A DNA stretch of 64,000 nt. Source: Megalobrama amblycephala. Its lineage: Eukaryota; Chordata; Actinopteri; Cypriniformes; Xenocyprididae. The notes under the pieces were generated by a model. The model was not told the DNA's origin. It searched no databases and saw only the letters and a program-made list of their open reading frames with translations. The translations under genes and the position numbers were made by a program. Below, piece after piece: positions 35,789 through 47,578 of the stretch (the first letter of the stretch is position 1; each line of letters opens with the position of its first letter). Where the stretch lies: the NCBI RefSeq assembly GCF_018812025.1, contig NC_063044.1, forward strand, positions 41,843,243 through 41,907,242. The letters are read 5' to 3'.

Positions 35789-36370
35789 AAAAGAAAAAAA
35801 AATCAGAATATACTCCAACATTTGATGGTGTAGTTACGGCATCTGCCAGCAGGGGCTAACATAACCCTAACTAACCAGCCAAAACTTTGATGCTTACTGT
35901 TAAACATTGTTGATTTCACTAGTGCTATTCTGCCATATAATCTCAGGAGGTTTACCAAAAGGCCTGAACCTGCACTAACAAATACTTACTAAAATGTATA
36001 TGATGGCATCATACCCAGATCCCAGGTTCAAATTCAAAATTAAGATCCCTGCTGGTCATGCCTGTGCCTGATCATTTCAGGGATGTGTTGCATCTTATTG
36101 TGTTAACATGTTACAAAGTAAAATCAAGTCTTGTGGTCGCTTAAAGACCAAGAAAGAGTAAACAAGACACAGACAATGTGTGAAATCTAACAGATTAGAG
36201 AAACATAATCTATCATGTTATTCATAAAGTGAACTATTGGCTCTTTTAGGTCTCAAGATTATGCATATAATGCCACTAAATGTTTCACACACAAAAAAAC
36301 AAAACACCATTTTGAAATGACTGTAAAATTATAAACATTTAGTTAATCATTATTAGAGGAAGGGAACTAA
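34600..36370. other. Unannotated sequence with A tracts
   Basis: Contains long A tracts at 34792-34808 and 35756-35786, and an (AAAT)n stretch near 35677. 35030-35400 is pyrimidine-rich and repeat-poor. A weak B-box-like CAGGTTCAAATTC at 36023 is too isolated to call a tRNA-derived repeat. Confidence 0.4.
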
Positions 36371-37803
36371 AGAACGAACGAACGAACGAGCACATGAAAA
36401 AGGGATGAATGAATGAATGAATGAGGAAGGAAGACATGAATGAATGAATGAATGAATGAATGAATGAATAAGAGAACGAATGAATGAATGAATGAATGAA
36501 TGAATGAATGAAGAAAGAAAGAAAGAAAGAAAGAAAGAATGAATGAGGAAGGGAGACGAATGAATGAATGAATGAATGAATGAGGAAGACATGAATGAAT
36601 GGATGAATGAGGAAGGAAGACATGAATGAATGAATGAATGAATGAATGAGGAAGACATGAATGGATGAATGAATGAATGAATGAATGAATGAATGAATGA
36701 ATGAAGCGAATGAATGAATGAATGAATGAATGAATGAATGAATGAATGAATGAGGAAGGAAGACATGAATGAATGGATGAAATGAATGAATGAATGAATG
36801 AATTAATGAATGAGGAAGGAAGAATGAATGATTGAATGCATGCATGAGTGAGTGAACGAATGAATGAATGAATTAATGAATGAGGAAGGAAGAATGAATG
36901 ATTGAATGCATGCATGCATGAGTGAGTGAACGAATGAATGAATGAGACAAATGAATGAATGAATGAATGAATGAGGAAGGAAGACATGAATGAATGAATG
37001 AATGAATGAATGAATGAATGAATGAATGAATGAGACGAATGAATGAATGAATGAATGCATGCATGAATAAATGAATGAATGAATGAGACGAATGAATGAA
37101 TGAATGAATGAATGAATGAATGAGGAAGGAAGACATGAATGAATGGATGAAATGAATGAATGAATGAATTAATGAATGAGGAAGGAAGAATGAATGATTG
37201 AATGCATGCATGAGTGAGTGAACGAATGAATGAATGAATTAATGAATGAGGAAGGAAGAATGAATGATTGAATGCATGCATGAGTGAGTGAACGAATGAA
37301 TGAATGAGACAAATGAATGAATGAATGAATGAGGAAGGAAGACATGAATGAATGAATGAATGAATGAATTAATGAATGAGGAAGGAAGAATGAATGATTG
37401 AATGCATGCATGAGTGAGTGAACGAATGAATGAATGAATTAATGAATGAGGAAGGAAGAATGAATGATTGAATGCATGCATGAGTGAGTGAACGAATGAA
37501 TGAATGAGACAAATGAATGAATGAATGAATGAGGAAGGAAGACATGAATGAATGAATGAGACGAATGAATGAATGAATGAATGCATGCATGAATAAATGA
37601 ATGAATGAATGAGACGAATGAATGAATGAATGAATGAGGAAGGAAGACATGAATGAATGGATGAATGAATGAAGAGAAAGAATGAATGAACAAGGAAGGA
37701 AGACAAATGCATGAGGAAGGAAGACATGAATGAATGAATGAATGAATGAATGAATTTATCAATCAATGAGGAAGGCAGACACTAATGAATGAATGAATGA
37801 ATA
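36371..37803. repeat. (TGAA)n satellite with higher-order structure
   Basis: About 1.43 kb of TGAA tetramers broken by variants such as GAGGAAGGAAGA, GCATGCATGAGTGAG and GAAAGAAAGAAAG. A 70 bp unit containing AATTAATGAATGAGGAAGGA and TTGAATGCATGCATGAGTGA occurs as adjacent pairs starting at 36801/36871, 37167/37237 and 37367/37437. Because 4 bp units shift frame every repeat and contain no stop, all minus-strand frames translate as long Phe-Ile-His-Ser runs, up to 304 codons. These are not genes. Confidence 0.95.
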
Positions 37804-37944
37804 AAGCTATCTTAACAGATGAGAAACCTTTTTCAAAGAGTCAATTGCCCAAGTAAATCTAGAACTAGTAAATTTGTTGATCCAGATTTAATATAAAAAT
37901 ACCTTACAACTGAATGTCTTTTATAAATTACACATCTTGTTTCT

Positions 37945-38110
37945 GAGCTGTGGTGTAGTGGATACTGGATAGTGTTTGTGGTGCATAACATTAGTTGCAC
38001 ACAGGTTTGAGTCTGGCCAGCATAATTCCATTCTCCCTCCAGTTTCTTGTTTGTAGTGCTGCACTCCATGTAATGAGGGGTTAAACTGACTAAATCTGTA
38101 CATAACATTC
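37945..38110 (+). repeat. Possible tRNA-derived SINE fragment
   Basis: TGGTGTAGTGGAT (37951-37963) resembles a polymerase III A box. AGGTTTGAGTCT (38003-38014) resembles a B box, at a tRNA-like spacing of about 40 bp. The following 90 bp would be the SINE body. Both boxes have mismatches, so it would be inactive. No tail repeat or target duplication was identified. Confidence 0.45.
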
Positions 38111-38879
38111 TTTCAGGTGTTTATTATCTATTTGTCTGGCATGATGATTTTCTTCTTCCTTAAAACAGCAGCGATCACTGGGAAAACTATCACTGCTGCC
38201 ACCTATCAGCCTGGATGAAAGACAATAAATTATTATTACTGCAAAAGAAATGCATTAAGGAAATAAATTATCATCTAGCATTTTTTTTTATATATATAAT
38301 TATTATGATTGTAATAAATACGTTTGCATATATTTTACAAATGCTACTCTTTTTTTTTTTTCTTTTTTTTTTTACCATGCCGATAAAGCTAGAATCTCAG
38401 ATCAATGATGATCACATCTCCACCACTGAGTGTCTCCCTATTCACGTTTTCCATCTAGCAGTGTGTCCCTTCGGTCTCGGTTCATTTTTCTCCACCTCCA
38501 TCAAAATACAGCACATCACTTAATAACATTGATGGTTCACTCACTGCACCACAGCTGGAGTGTGTACTCTGTGTGCATTATCCCATTATATAATTATAAA
38601 GACTTCACAAAGACTAATTATGAGAAATTTTGTCTCATTATTGCAACAAAATGAATTTCAGAAACCACTGAAAAAATCCTGCTATAAATAATCTGCAACT
38701 GTTGTGCATTTGTCTAAGCAGTGATTCAGCTGTAAATTACATGAGCAAAGAAATGAACATAACAGATATTTTTCTCTCAACAAAATCCAATCAAAACATA
38801 ATCAAGCTACAATGTATTTTCCCTGCACTAGAGTCCAATAAATCATTGTTACCTTCATACAATTGATGGAGTTCGTCTG

Positions 38880-38925
<46 letters not shown>

Positions 38926-40774
38926 AATATTATATGACACACAGGGTAGAGGGTGAATAGATTAATAAATAGAGGGTGAATAGATTAATAAAGAACTAAT
39001 AAAGTGAAACTCATTCTACTTCTGTGATCACATTGAGCAATAACTCAACTATGTTCTTTCACATCACCTATGCCCTCTATATAACAAAACATTTAACTGG
39101 ATTTTCTAAGAATCTAGAGGAGCAAACAGAAGAGAGAAATAGTCTAATTTCATTTTCTGCCCAATTTTCTGTCAAATGTATATCTTACATGAAATTAAAA
39201 CCACAAAAAGCATGAAGTTAATAGGTTGTATTTTTTGGAATTCCAACAGTGAAATAGATTCTGCCTTGAATCTGTTTGCTATCATTTCCACAGTCCATTA
39301 AAGTCATACATATTGGAACAACAAAAGGCTGGATAAATGATGACAGCATTTTCGTTTTTGAGTTAAAAATCAACACTATTTGTCTTGTGCTTGTTTAGAT
39401 CATAAAAAAGCATGCGTCTATGCTTGCTTGGATGGAAATATTGCTGTATTGGTCAAATGAAAAGTTCTAAAATTGTATTCAAAAAGATTACACTATTAAA
39501 ATGAAGCGAGATTTCCAAAGACGAATTCATAATGCCATCTACTTTCATTATTGATCAGTGTGGATCTGGTGTGCAGAGGTTAAGTAGAGCATTAAGCATA
39601 TAATGAGCAGCATCAACTCAACAATACTTTTCATCTTTATAACTTCCATGACAAGGTGACAAGATAAAAACATGACTCCAACTAGCCGTGTCCCATTCTA
39701 AAGTATCGAACTGCTTTTCTGTCAAGGTCAGCAAATGTCACAATGAGAACTCACTTTGGTCAGAGAGGGCACATATAAATGCATAACGCATTTTCCTTGG
39801 GTCAGAACAAAACAGTTGTTTTTAAATTGGATCCACGTTTGCTGCTGACCTTTCTTGATTGAGTGTAATAGCAAACTGAGCTAATGCAGAAAGGTCAGTG
39901 GTACAGACAGCTTTAATCATATAATTGGCACTCTTTTCCTGACGAGACAGCTCTGTTGTGGTGGGTGCACATTCCATATTCTCTTCAAAAAAAAAAAAAA
40001 AAAAAAATCCACTGCACATCCACAGGGTAATGACATGTTTCCTGTCATATCCGAGCAAACAGTGATGCCTGTTTAATCATGGAGCGAGAGTGTCCCGATT
40101 TGACACGGGAGCGTGTGTGTGCATTAACACTTCCAGCTCCAGCTTTCAGTCTCCGCACCTCCTGACAGACTACGTATTCGTGTGAACAGTGCATCGTCGC
40201 ATCTAAAAAACATACAAGCACACCATAGCTGTAAGAGAGAAAAGAGTTAAACCAACAGGTAATATGGCGAACTGTGCATTTAAAACACTTCCTTTGTATT
40301 CAAAACATCAACAATGCTGCTTCAGATTTTACATCGAACATCAAGTGGTGACACAAACAAATGTGCAACCACATTTTCGAGCAAAGCTAAGACAGCAAAA
40401 TAAAATGAGAACTTCTGGCTTAATAAATTGGTCTCTGTAAGATAGCAAAAATAGGCATGTCATCCCCTCTTCCGTGGATACCATGAAGAAAACTGGTGTA
40501 AAGAAAACACAACCCAGGTTGGGTTCACTTGCAACAAGGAAGGTGTCGTAAGCACGAGGCCACGCTGATATGGACAAACAGCATGACAACTAGTGTATGC
40601 AACTCTTTTAAACAATAAACAAGAACTTAATATGGTGTTACTTACTTCGTAAACACAATATAGTCAGCTGATTTTCCTGTTCTGGTTCCACTAACAAAAT
40701 TATTTCCAAAGGAAGTCAGAGCAAAAAAATTTTAAAAATTAACCGTAGCATGCGGGCAGCACCAGGCGAGGATT
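38111..40774. other. Unannotated sequence
   Basis: No paired element ends or exons recognised in 2.7 kb, apart from T and A tracts (38349-38372, 39988-40007) and the (TA)n tract. Open frames of 60-103 codons are low-complexity or featureless. Confidence 0.4.
38886..38922. repeat. (TA)n microsatellite
   Basis: About 37 bp of alternating TA. Confidence 0.95.
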
Positions 40775-41544
40775 TTAAGGGTTAGTTCACCAAAAAATGA
40801 AAATTCTGTCATTAATTACTCACCCTCATGCCGTTCTACACCCATAAGACCTTTGTTCATCTTCGGAACACAAATTCAGATATTTTTGTTGAAATCCGAT
40901 GACTCCGTGAGGCCTCCATAGGGAGCAATGACGGTACTAAAAACATATTTAAATCAGTTCATGTGAGTACAGTGGTTCAATATTAATATTATAAAGCGAC
41001 GAGAATATTTTGGTGCACCAAAAAAAACTAAATAACGACTTATTTAGTGATGGCCGATTTCAAAACACTGCTTCAGGAAGATTCGGAGCACAGATGAATC
41101 AGTGTATCGAATCTGCTGTTCGGAGCGCCAAAGTCACGTGATTTTAGCAGTTTGGCCGTTTGACACGCGATCCGAATCATGATTCGATACACTGATTCAT
41201 TATGCTCCGAATCTTCCTGAAGCAGTGTTTTGAAATCGGCCATCACTAAATAAGTTGTTATTTTGTTTTTTTTGGTGCACCAAAAATATTCTTGTCGCTT
41301 TATAATATTAATATTGAACCACTGTACTCACATGAACTGATTTAAATATGTTTTTAGCATATTAATGGATCTTGAGAGAGGAAATGTCATTGCTCCCTAT
41401 GAAGGCCTCACGGAGCCATCGAATTTCAACTTAAATATCTTAATTTGTGTTCTGAAGATTAATGAAGGTCTTACGGGTGTGGAACGACATGAAGGTGAGT
41501 AATAAATGACAGAATTTAAATTTTTGGGTGAACTAACCCTTTAA
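40775..41544. mobile_element. Long palindromic TTAA element (GGGTTAGTTCACC family)
   Basis: TTAA at 40775-40778 and 41541-41544 with ends GGGTTAGTTCACCAAAAAA and TTTTTGGGTGAACTAACCC. The two halves are reverse complements over most of the 770 bp. For example, TTCATGTGAGTACAGTGGTT pairs with AACCACTGTACTCACATGAA, and ACACTGCTTCAGGAAGATTC with its inverse. The left arm lacks about 26 bp that the copy at 48054 keeps. Confidence 0.9.
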
Positions 41545-41589
41545 ATGTGGAATCGATTGATAAATGATTCAATGACTCAATGACTCAAT

Positions 41590-42217
41590 GACTCTTCACC
41601 CTCAAGCCATCCTAGGTGTATATGACTCTTTCAGATGACCACAATCGGAGATATTTAAAAAATATCCTTAGTCCTCCAAGGTTTATAAATGTAGTGAATG
41701 GGGGCCCGCATTTTGAAAAAAAAAATGCATCCATCCATAATCAAAGTAATCCATACAGCTCCAGTGGGTTAATAACGGGCTTTTGAAGCTCGAAGGGATG
41801 CGTTTTTGTAAGAAAAATATCCATATTTAAAACTTTTTTAATTCAAATAGCTTCCAGCGGACAACCGTACGTATACGGGCAACTCGACTTGCGCCAAATG
41901 AGTAACGCGATGACGCGATATGTGACGCAGGATGTAGGGGTATTGTAAGCTTTGAACCACGCCTCTCGTGGCTCAAACAAATAGGGCTGTGCAACAAACT
42001 CAAGCTCCTCTTCTCTTATATCAAAATATTCTGACATTTCTCTTTAAAATTTCTTGCTTTAGAATTTGTGACCGGTGTTTTGTTTTGCTCTCTTCTGCGC
42101 CTCCACGTTTGTCATTGCGTTCGGTTCAAAGGTTGCTCTTCCGCCTAAATAGACTTGCACAGTATGCGTACGGTCGTCCACCGGAAGCTAGTTATTTGAA
42201 TGAGCGCATTTACATTC
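41590..42217. mobile_element. Truncated repeat with AATCGGAGATATTT core
   Basis: Shares CTTCACCCTC, ACAATCGGAGATATTTAAAA, TCCTTAGTCCTCCAAGGTTT and AAGAAAAATATCCATATTTA with 6691-7165. It then continues through a CpG-containing palindromic stretch (CGTACGTATACGGG, GTACGGTCGTCCACCGGAAG) not kept in the other copy. It ends at the TTAA of the next element. Confidence 0.55.
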
Positions 42218-42540
42218 TTAAAGTCACCAATTACAATGGACAAAACTTTATAAAATACTGCAGTATTTATTATAAATGATTTATCCGTGTACATCATTAA
42301 GCTATTTTTATAATATTTTTAAATTCATGTGCCCTCGTAAACTTCAATCAAAATAACTTCTCTTCACTCGTGCAGCAACATCTCTTCTCTAATGACGTGT
42401 TTACTGGCACAAGGGCGGGACAACCTGTCACTCACATGACATCACAGCAATAGCAAACCACAACCATCCCATCAATTCCCCATGGACAAAATCAAGTCCC
42501 ACCATACATTTCTTCTTGTTTGACAGGCTGTTTCCCTTGG
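42218..42540. mobile_element. AAAGTCACCA-family TTAA element fragment
   Basis: TTAA at 42218-42221, then AGTCACCAATTACAATGGAC. Downstream ATTCATGTGCCCTCGTAAAC, AAGGGCGGGACAACCTGTCA and CCCATGGACAAAATCAAGTC occur in reverse at 61880-62146. The right terminus is not identified. Confidence 0.6.
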
Positions 42541-44239
42541 ATATGTAACATTAGGGGAGAAAAGACTATCGCAACTTCTATTTAATTCCAACTTTAATTA
42601 GATTAAACCAATAATACTGTGGTCATGTATATGCATTAAACAGTTTTGGAGTAAGGTTATAAATGGCTTAAGCATAATCGACAGACACACCTTAAGCACC
42701 AACCTTAACCTGTGTTCTTTCTGCATACTGAAGTGAGCATGCCTGACTATGTGATGGGTTTCAAGCGTCTTTACTGCATCCAGCCAGAGCGAGTCTGCAT
42801 CTGAAATCAAAAACTTCCCTCGTATATAGTAGGTGAAAAACAGTATGTGACAAGAGTAGTACAGTACGTCTGAATTCACAGTACTCATAAAAGTGTAGGC
42901 AAAAAGTACACAGATGACCTACTTCTTCTGACGAGATTCTAAAATGTGCATATGATAGACACTTTACTATCTCATGAAGCTATGGGAGAGGATTTACGTA
43001 TGGCAGTGAAGCGACACACCTGACACTGGAAGGTCACATGACAATGACAACATGGCAAATATATTACACACATTCATTTTATATGGAACATACATTTTTA
43101 GAGGTCGTAAAGTAACTAAGTACCTACTCAAAAGAGTATGTGATTTTCGTGATGGGGAAGAGGAAATACATTGTACGCTCCGACACTTGCACATTATAAA
43201 AATGTGTTTTCTCTCTTGCAGCTGAAGGAGATAAGTGATACAGTCATCGAATCTGCAAACATGAGTGGAATATGAGTCCGTACAGGTTTCAAGCTGACAT
43301 TTTGGACTTTAATGTCAGCTTGAAAGTTTTAATGCTGTATTTAACATCACAACTCACATAGGAGTCGGATACAAGGATGATTACATTGTGACATTCTGTA
43401 TTGCACGTGTGTATTTGTGTGCAAAGCTCTCAACCACAGGCCCGTTTCACACTAGACGCGTGAGCAGAACATATTTGTTAGAGCTTAAGCAGAGCGGAAG
43501 CAGCACGCACCCTGCACGAGACCACAACGCACTGTTCCAGGCGAATCATAAAATATAGGGGGCAGCCTTTATCCCCTTGTCTTTGCATATAACGGAACAA
43601 ATGTAAATACCCAAAATCATATTCTGGGAGGCGGCACAGTTAGTATTCAGGCTTTGGGGGCTTTATCACTCAGACAATATTGGGATCTGTTTGCTGATGC
43701 ATGCTTTCCTCATGCATTCACATTATGTATATCCATAAAACGGCCTTTGGCTTCTCTGAGCCCACTGGGCCAGGCCAGAGATTAGATTGAAAACAGCATC
43801 TATGCTCAGCATTAAGACTTCTATCTCTTCTCCATCAGCATAGCATTACGTGTGTGTCATATCCAGCACCGTTAATGTGTTTGCATCTGTATTACAGGAA
43901 AACATGACTCAGATGGCAGATCAATCCCTGCTAAACGAATCACCACATGAGTGCCATTTGTGGCAAATAATTATTTCTACATGAACTGAATAATTTAGCA
44001 GAGTGGATTATTTGTTGCATGTTGCTGAGATATTTTCAAATTAATGTCAGCATGAGATAACCAAAATGATTAGTGAACATGATAATTACACAGTACTCTA
44101 GGAATCTATAATGCAAGTTAGCTAATTTGTGTCTCTTTGTGATAAACTGGAGAAGTGGATTTAGTTTAAGTTGCATGAAGGACTGCTCTTTGCTCTTTTA
44201 ACTTGTTTTTACTTTTACTTGCTTTAACTTTTAGGACGG
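42541..44239. other. Unannotated sequence
   Basis: A short GGCCCGTTTCACACTAGACG at 43440 looks like a decayed Harbinger-type tip. 43640-44090 is repeat-poor. A polypyrimidine-AG at about 43207-43221 resembles a splice acceptor, but the sequence after it hits a stop within a few codons. Confidence 0.35.
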
Positions 44240-44462
44240 TTAAAGGAAAAGTCCATCATTTACTCAACCTCATGTCTTTCCAAACCCGTATGGCTGTCTT
44301 TCCTTTGTGGACAAAAATACAATGGATGTCAAAGGGACTCAAAACTGTTTGGTCTTTAAAATATCTTTGACCGTGTTACACAGAAGAAAGAAAGGTTTGG
44401 AACGACTTGAGAGTGATTAAATGATGATAGAAATTTTACTTTTGGGTGGACTATCCCTTTAA
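44240..44462. mobile_element. Short TTAA-flanked MITE
   Basis: TTAA at 44240-44243 and 44459-44462. Left AGGAAAAGTCCATCATTTAC, right TTTGGGTGGACTATCCC. 223 bp, with the superfamily's CTCATGTCTTTCCAAACCC and GGAACGACTTGAGAGTGA landmarks. Confidence 0.82.
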
Positions 44463-44783
44463 GTACAATTTACATGCTAATAATGGTCTAGTGATACAGA
44501 AAATCCAGCAAAGGTTTTTATTCTGCACAAAAATAATGAAAATCTCATGCTGCTTTCAAGTGATGTCAGAATAATTGTATTTATGAGATGAATGGACGTG
44601 AACATAATTCCACATTATCTATAATTACCACTGGGAAATGCAGTATTTTGGGGAGCATGACAATTTAATAAATCATGGTGGAAACTAATTCTGATCATTA
44701 TTAAGCTGAACGTGGATTGAACAGTTTTGCAGTTGGTATTTTGTTGTTGTTTTTTTGTTTTTTTTTTTAAGTTTGGCATACTA
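44463..44783. other. Unannotated spacer
   Basis: AT-rich sequence with no recognised feature. Confidence 0.35.
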
Positions 44784-44989
44784 CACTGTAAAAAATAATT
44801 GTTGGTTTAACTTAAAAAAGCACGTTAGCATGGTTCACTGCATTTAAACATTTGAGTTAATACAATGAAGGCAATTGGTTTAATCAATAGAAACTCAAAA
44901 TATTATGTAATCTGAACCAAATTAATTATCTTAAGTTGATTTGACAAAATAAGAAATGTTGTAATAACAAATCATTTTTTTTTACAGTG
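44784..44989. mobile_element. Short CACTGTAAAAAAT element with TA duplication
   Basis: Starts CACTGTAAAAAATAATTG and ends ATTTTTTTTTACAGTG, with TA on both sides (44782-44783, 44990-44991). The 206 bp interior (GGTTTAACTTAAAAAAG, CTTAAGTTGATTTGACA) differs from the other copies, so only the ends define the family. Confidence 0.78.
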
Positions 44990-45283
44990 TACTCGTCACT
45001 GTTTCCTATAACTCTTTGTGACTGCACAAGAATAAAAATCAAGAAATACATTATTAATTACACACTGAATGCACATCTGTTGCACTTCATTCTGCTGCAG
45101 TCAGGTTTAAAAACTTCCTTTGCCAATAGGTTAAAGGAAAATAAATCTAAAATTGCCCAATACTTCTATTTGGACTAAAATCCCTTGAATTAATCACTTG
45201 AATCATTCAAGTCATAATTACCACTTACAAACGTATAAGGAGGACCTCAGTTAGATTGACAGAACCCAAATGTACTTCCAAAT
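44990..45283. other. Unannotated spacer
   Basis: No recognised feature. The 63-codon frame at 44987-45178 begins inside the element end and has no domain. Confidence 0.35.
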
Positions 45284-46395
45284 TTAAAGGGGTCATTGAT
45301 TATAATTTCACTTTTTTAACTTTAGTTAGTGTGTAATGTTGCTGCTTGAGAATAAACAACAACTGCAAAGTTACAACGTTTAAAATTCAATGCAAAGGTA
45401 GATATTTTCTTTTACAGAAATCACTTTTTAAGGACTACAACAAAGGCTGGTAGGGACTACAACAAGCTTCTTCCTGGGTTGGTGACATCACAAACCTCAA
45501 AATTTGCATAATCCCCGTCCTGAGGCCATAGGTGCGTCCCAATTCGCGTACTTGTGCACTATTCTATGACATTTTTAAGTACAAATAGTGCAGTAGTGCG
45601 TTCACACTGAAAATTCCAAAAAGAAAAAGTACACTTTAAATACCTGGATGATGCACTAAATTAACGGAAAAAACGAAGCGTGGAATGTTGGACACTTCGT
45701 GCACTCAACTGTCGCAGCTTTAATTACGTAGTGGAGGGGAAGGGAGGATCGGACTCTGTTGTTAAATGACAAAATAGCCTTATACAATTCACGCACTACA
45801 TGGATGAGTACATAGTGCATAAGTACATAGTGTATAAGTGCATAGTGTATAGTGCATCATTTGGGGCGCAACTCATGGCTGCATCTGAAAACTTAGGCAG
45901 CTGTTGTTGCCTCACTGCCCTATCAGGCAATGACCCTGCAGGCAGCTTTTGTGCATGAAGGTACCTCACGAAAGATCAATCAACTCCACAGAAACTACAT
46001 AAATGTATCCACTAAACCGTTCAGAAATGTCCAGATGCTTTCTAAAAGTTGTAACTTCTTCCTGAGTCTCTCCATCAGTGTCCGACTCCGGTTTGAACAA
46101 TGTAAGGCTGAACACCGTTACTGACAATCATTATTTTGGCTGCGTGAGATTCTCCAGCTTTGTTGTTGTTGAGCAACCGAAGCTCGAGCTGTTAAAGCTC
46201 CGCCCTCTTCTGGAAAGGGGCAGGGAGCAGCAGTTCATTTGCATTTAAAGGGACACACACAAAAACGGTGTTTTTGCTCACACCCAAATAGGGGCAAATT
46301 TGACAAGCTGTGGGGTATTTTGAGCTGAAACTTCACAGACACATTCTGGGGACACCAGCACATCTTGTGAAAGGGGCATTATAGGTCCCCTTTAA
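45284..46395. mobile_element. AAAGGGG-type TTAA element with mosaic interior
   Basis: TTAA at 45284-45287 and 46392-46395 with ends AAGGGGTCATTGATTATAA and ATAATGCCCC-type sequence in inverse (GGGGCATTATAGGTCCCC). The left interior (ACTTTAGTTAGTGTGTAATG) matches 60153-60835. The right interior (GAGCTGAAACTTCACAGACA) matches the AAAGGTGCCC family. A separate foldback element interrupts it. Confidence 0.78.
45530..45873. mobile_element. Foldback MITE with CAT duplication, nested
   Basis: Left end AGGTGCGTCCCAATTCG, right end the complement of AGTTGCGCCCCAAATG. CAT flanks it (45527-45529 and 45874-45876). The 344 bp interior contains ATAGTGCATAAGTACATAGT-type short repeats near the right end. 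The 3 bp duplication suggests a Harbinger-type element. Sequence just right of it (GGCTGCATCTGAAAACTTAG) resembles the tip of yet another MITE family. Confidence 0.72.
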
Positions 46396-47262
46396 CTTTG
46401 GCAAGCAAAAAAATTACACTAAAAACAACTAATAAAACTAAAAACTATGTAAATGAATTAAAGAAAAAACACTATTGGGAACAGTTTTGAGTTATGTCTG
46501 TTTATTTTGAACTTTGAAAATGAAATGAGTCGCTCCTGAACAGCAGAAGCAGTTAAAAGCACACTCTACTAATCATTTTTTTCCTATATTGCAAAGTCTG
46601 AACACAGACCTCACCTCCGGCCTCAGGACAGACATAGTTTATCAAAGGCTCGGGTTGGTCCCAAACTCACCCTCCCATGATGCCCCAGGCCCTCACTTCA
46701 TCAGAACAACTAGACACTCAGTACATAGCCATACCCTCAGAAAATAAGGCCTGCCATCTATTGACTGATAAGAGAAGAGTCTAACCTGCTAAAATAAAAT
46801 TACAGACTTCTCATATATTTCATTATTATTTCCTATAGCGGCAGCAGTTTGAGGCTCCTGAGAGAAGCCCTGGGCAATTCACTTTTTATGAGACCCAGCT
46901 GAAGTGTGCACTTATCTGCTTTATTTTACCAGGATGATTTCAAGTGGATGGAAGCAATTGAAAATGTAATAATAATAATGTGTTTATTGCTGTAACTTAT
47001 GATACACTAACACACTAAACAGCATGCGATTTTCAAATGGATAGAAAGTATTGCTATTTATGCTAATTAAAAATGTTTTCTTTTCTAGCACAGATGACAA
47101 ATCAAAGCTATTCATATTCACACGTGAACCTGTCACTCTTCACTCTCTAGCAGTTTCTTAGTCACTGACTAGAATGCAGATGCTAGAAGTGGGATGCGTT
47201 CTTCCGTGCCACAGAATCTGTCACTATTTTGTTCTGTTTTCCTCTCTCTTCTCTCTCTGTTG
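46396..47262. other. Unannotated sequence
   Basis: No paired ends or exons. 46590-46760 has balanced composition without repeat landmarks. Confidence 0.4.
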
Positions 47263-47570
47263 TTAAAGGGGTCATATCATGAGGAATCCAATTTTCCTTG
47301 ATCTTCCAACATAAAAGAGCTTGATGCTGTGAAAACAAACTGTAACTTTCAAAGCTTAAAACTTCCTCCTAGTAAAAAATGTAATTTCTGGAAACGAAGC
47401 TGTAAAACTGATCGTTCTGTACTTGGGAAACAGACACGTGCATCAACACACAGCCATCCGTATTTGAACATCATTACCACCGATTAGACAATCAGAAATG
47501 TTCCCCTTTAGTCAAAGTGACTTCAAACTTTAATTCTTGTAAACGGAACAAGAAATTAACAGAATATATA
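47263..47570. mobile_element. AAAGGGGTCATATCATGAGG TTAA element, one end
   Basis: TTAA at 47263-47266 followed by AGGGGTCATATCATGAGGAA and TTTTCCTTGATCTTCC. The right end is not found, and the sequence runs into the next element at 47579. Confidence 0.6.
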
Positions 47571-47578
47571 ATCATATT

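Noticed and set aside
36001..36070. B-box-like CAGGTTCAAATTC as a tRNA or SINE
   Set aside because: No convincing A box at the right distance and no cloverleaf could be drawn.
36367..37281. 304-codon minus-strand frame and several overlapping long frames
   Set aside because: They are translations of the (TGAA)n array, open in every frame, with no start context or domain.
36371..37803. CRISPR-like array
   Set aside because: Repeats are tetramer-based without unique spacers, and the sequence is clearly from a vertebrate.
43200..43260. Possible splice acceptor TTTTCTCTCTTGCAG followed by an exon
   Set aside because: The following sequence reaches stops in a few codons in the plausible frames and there is no matching donor.
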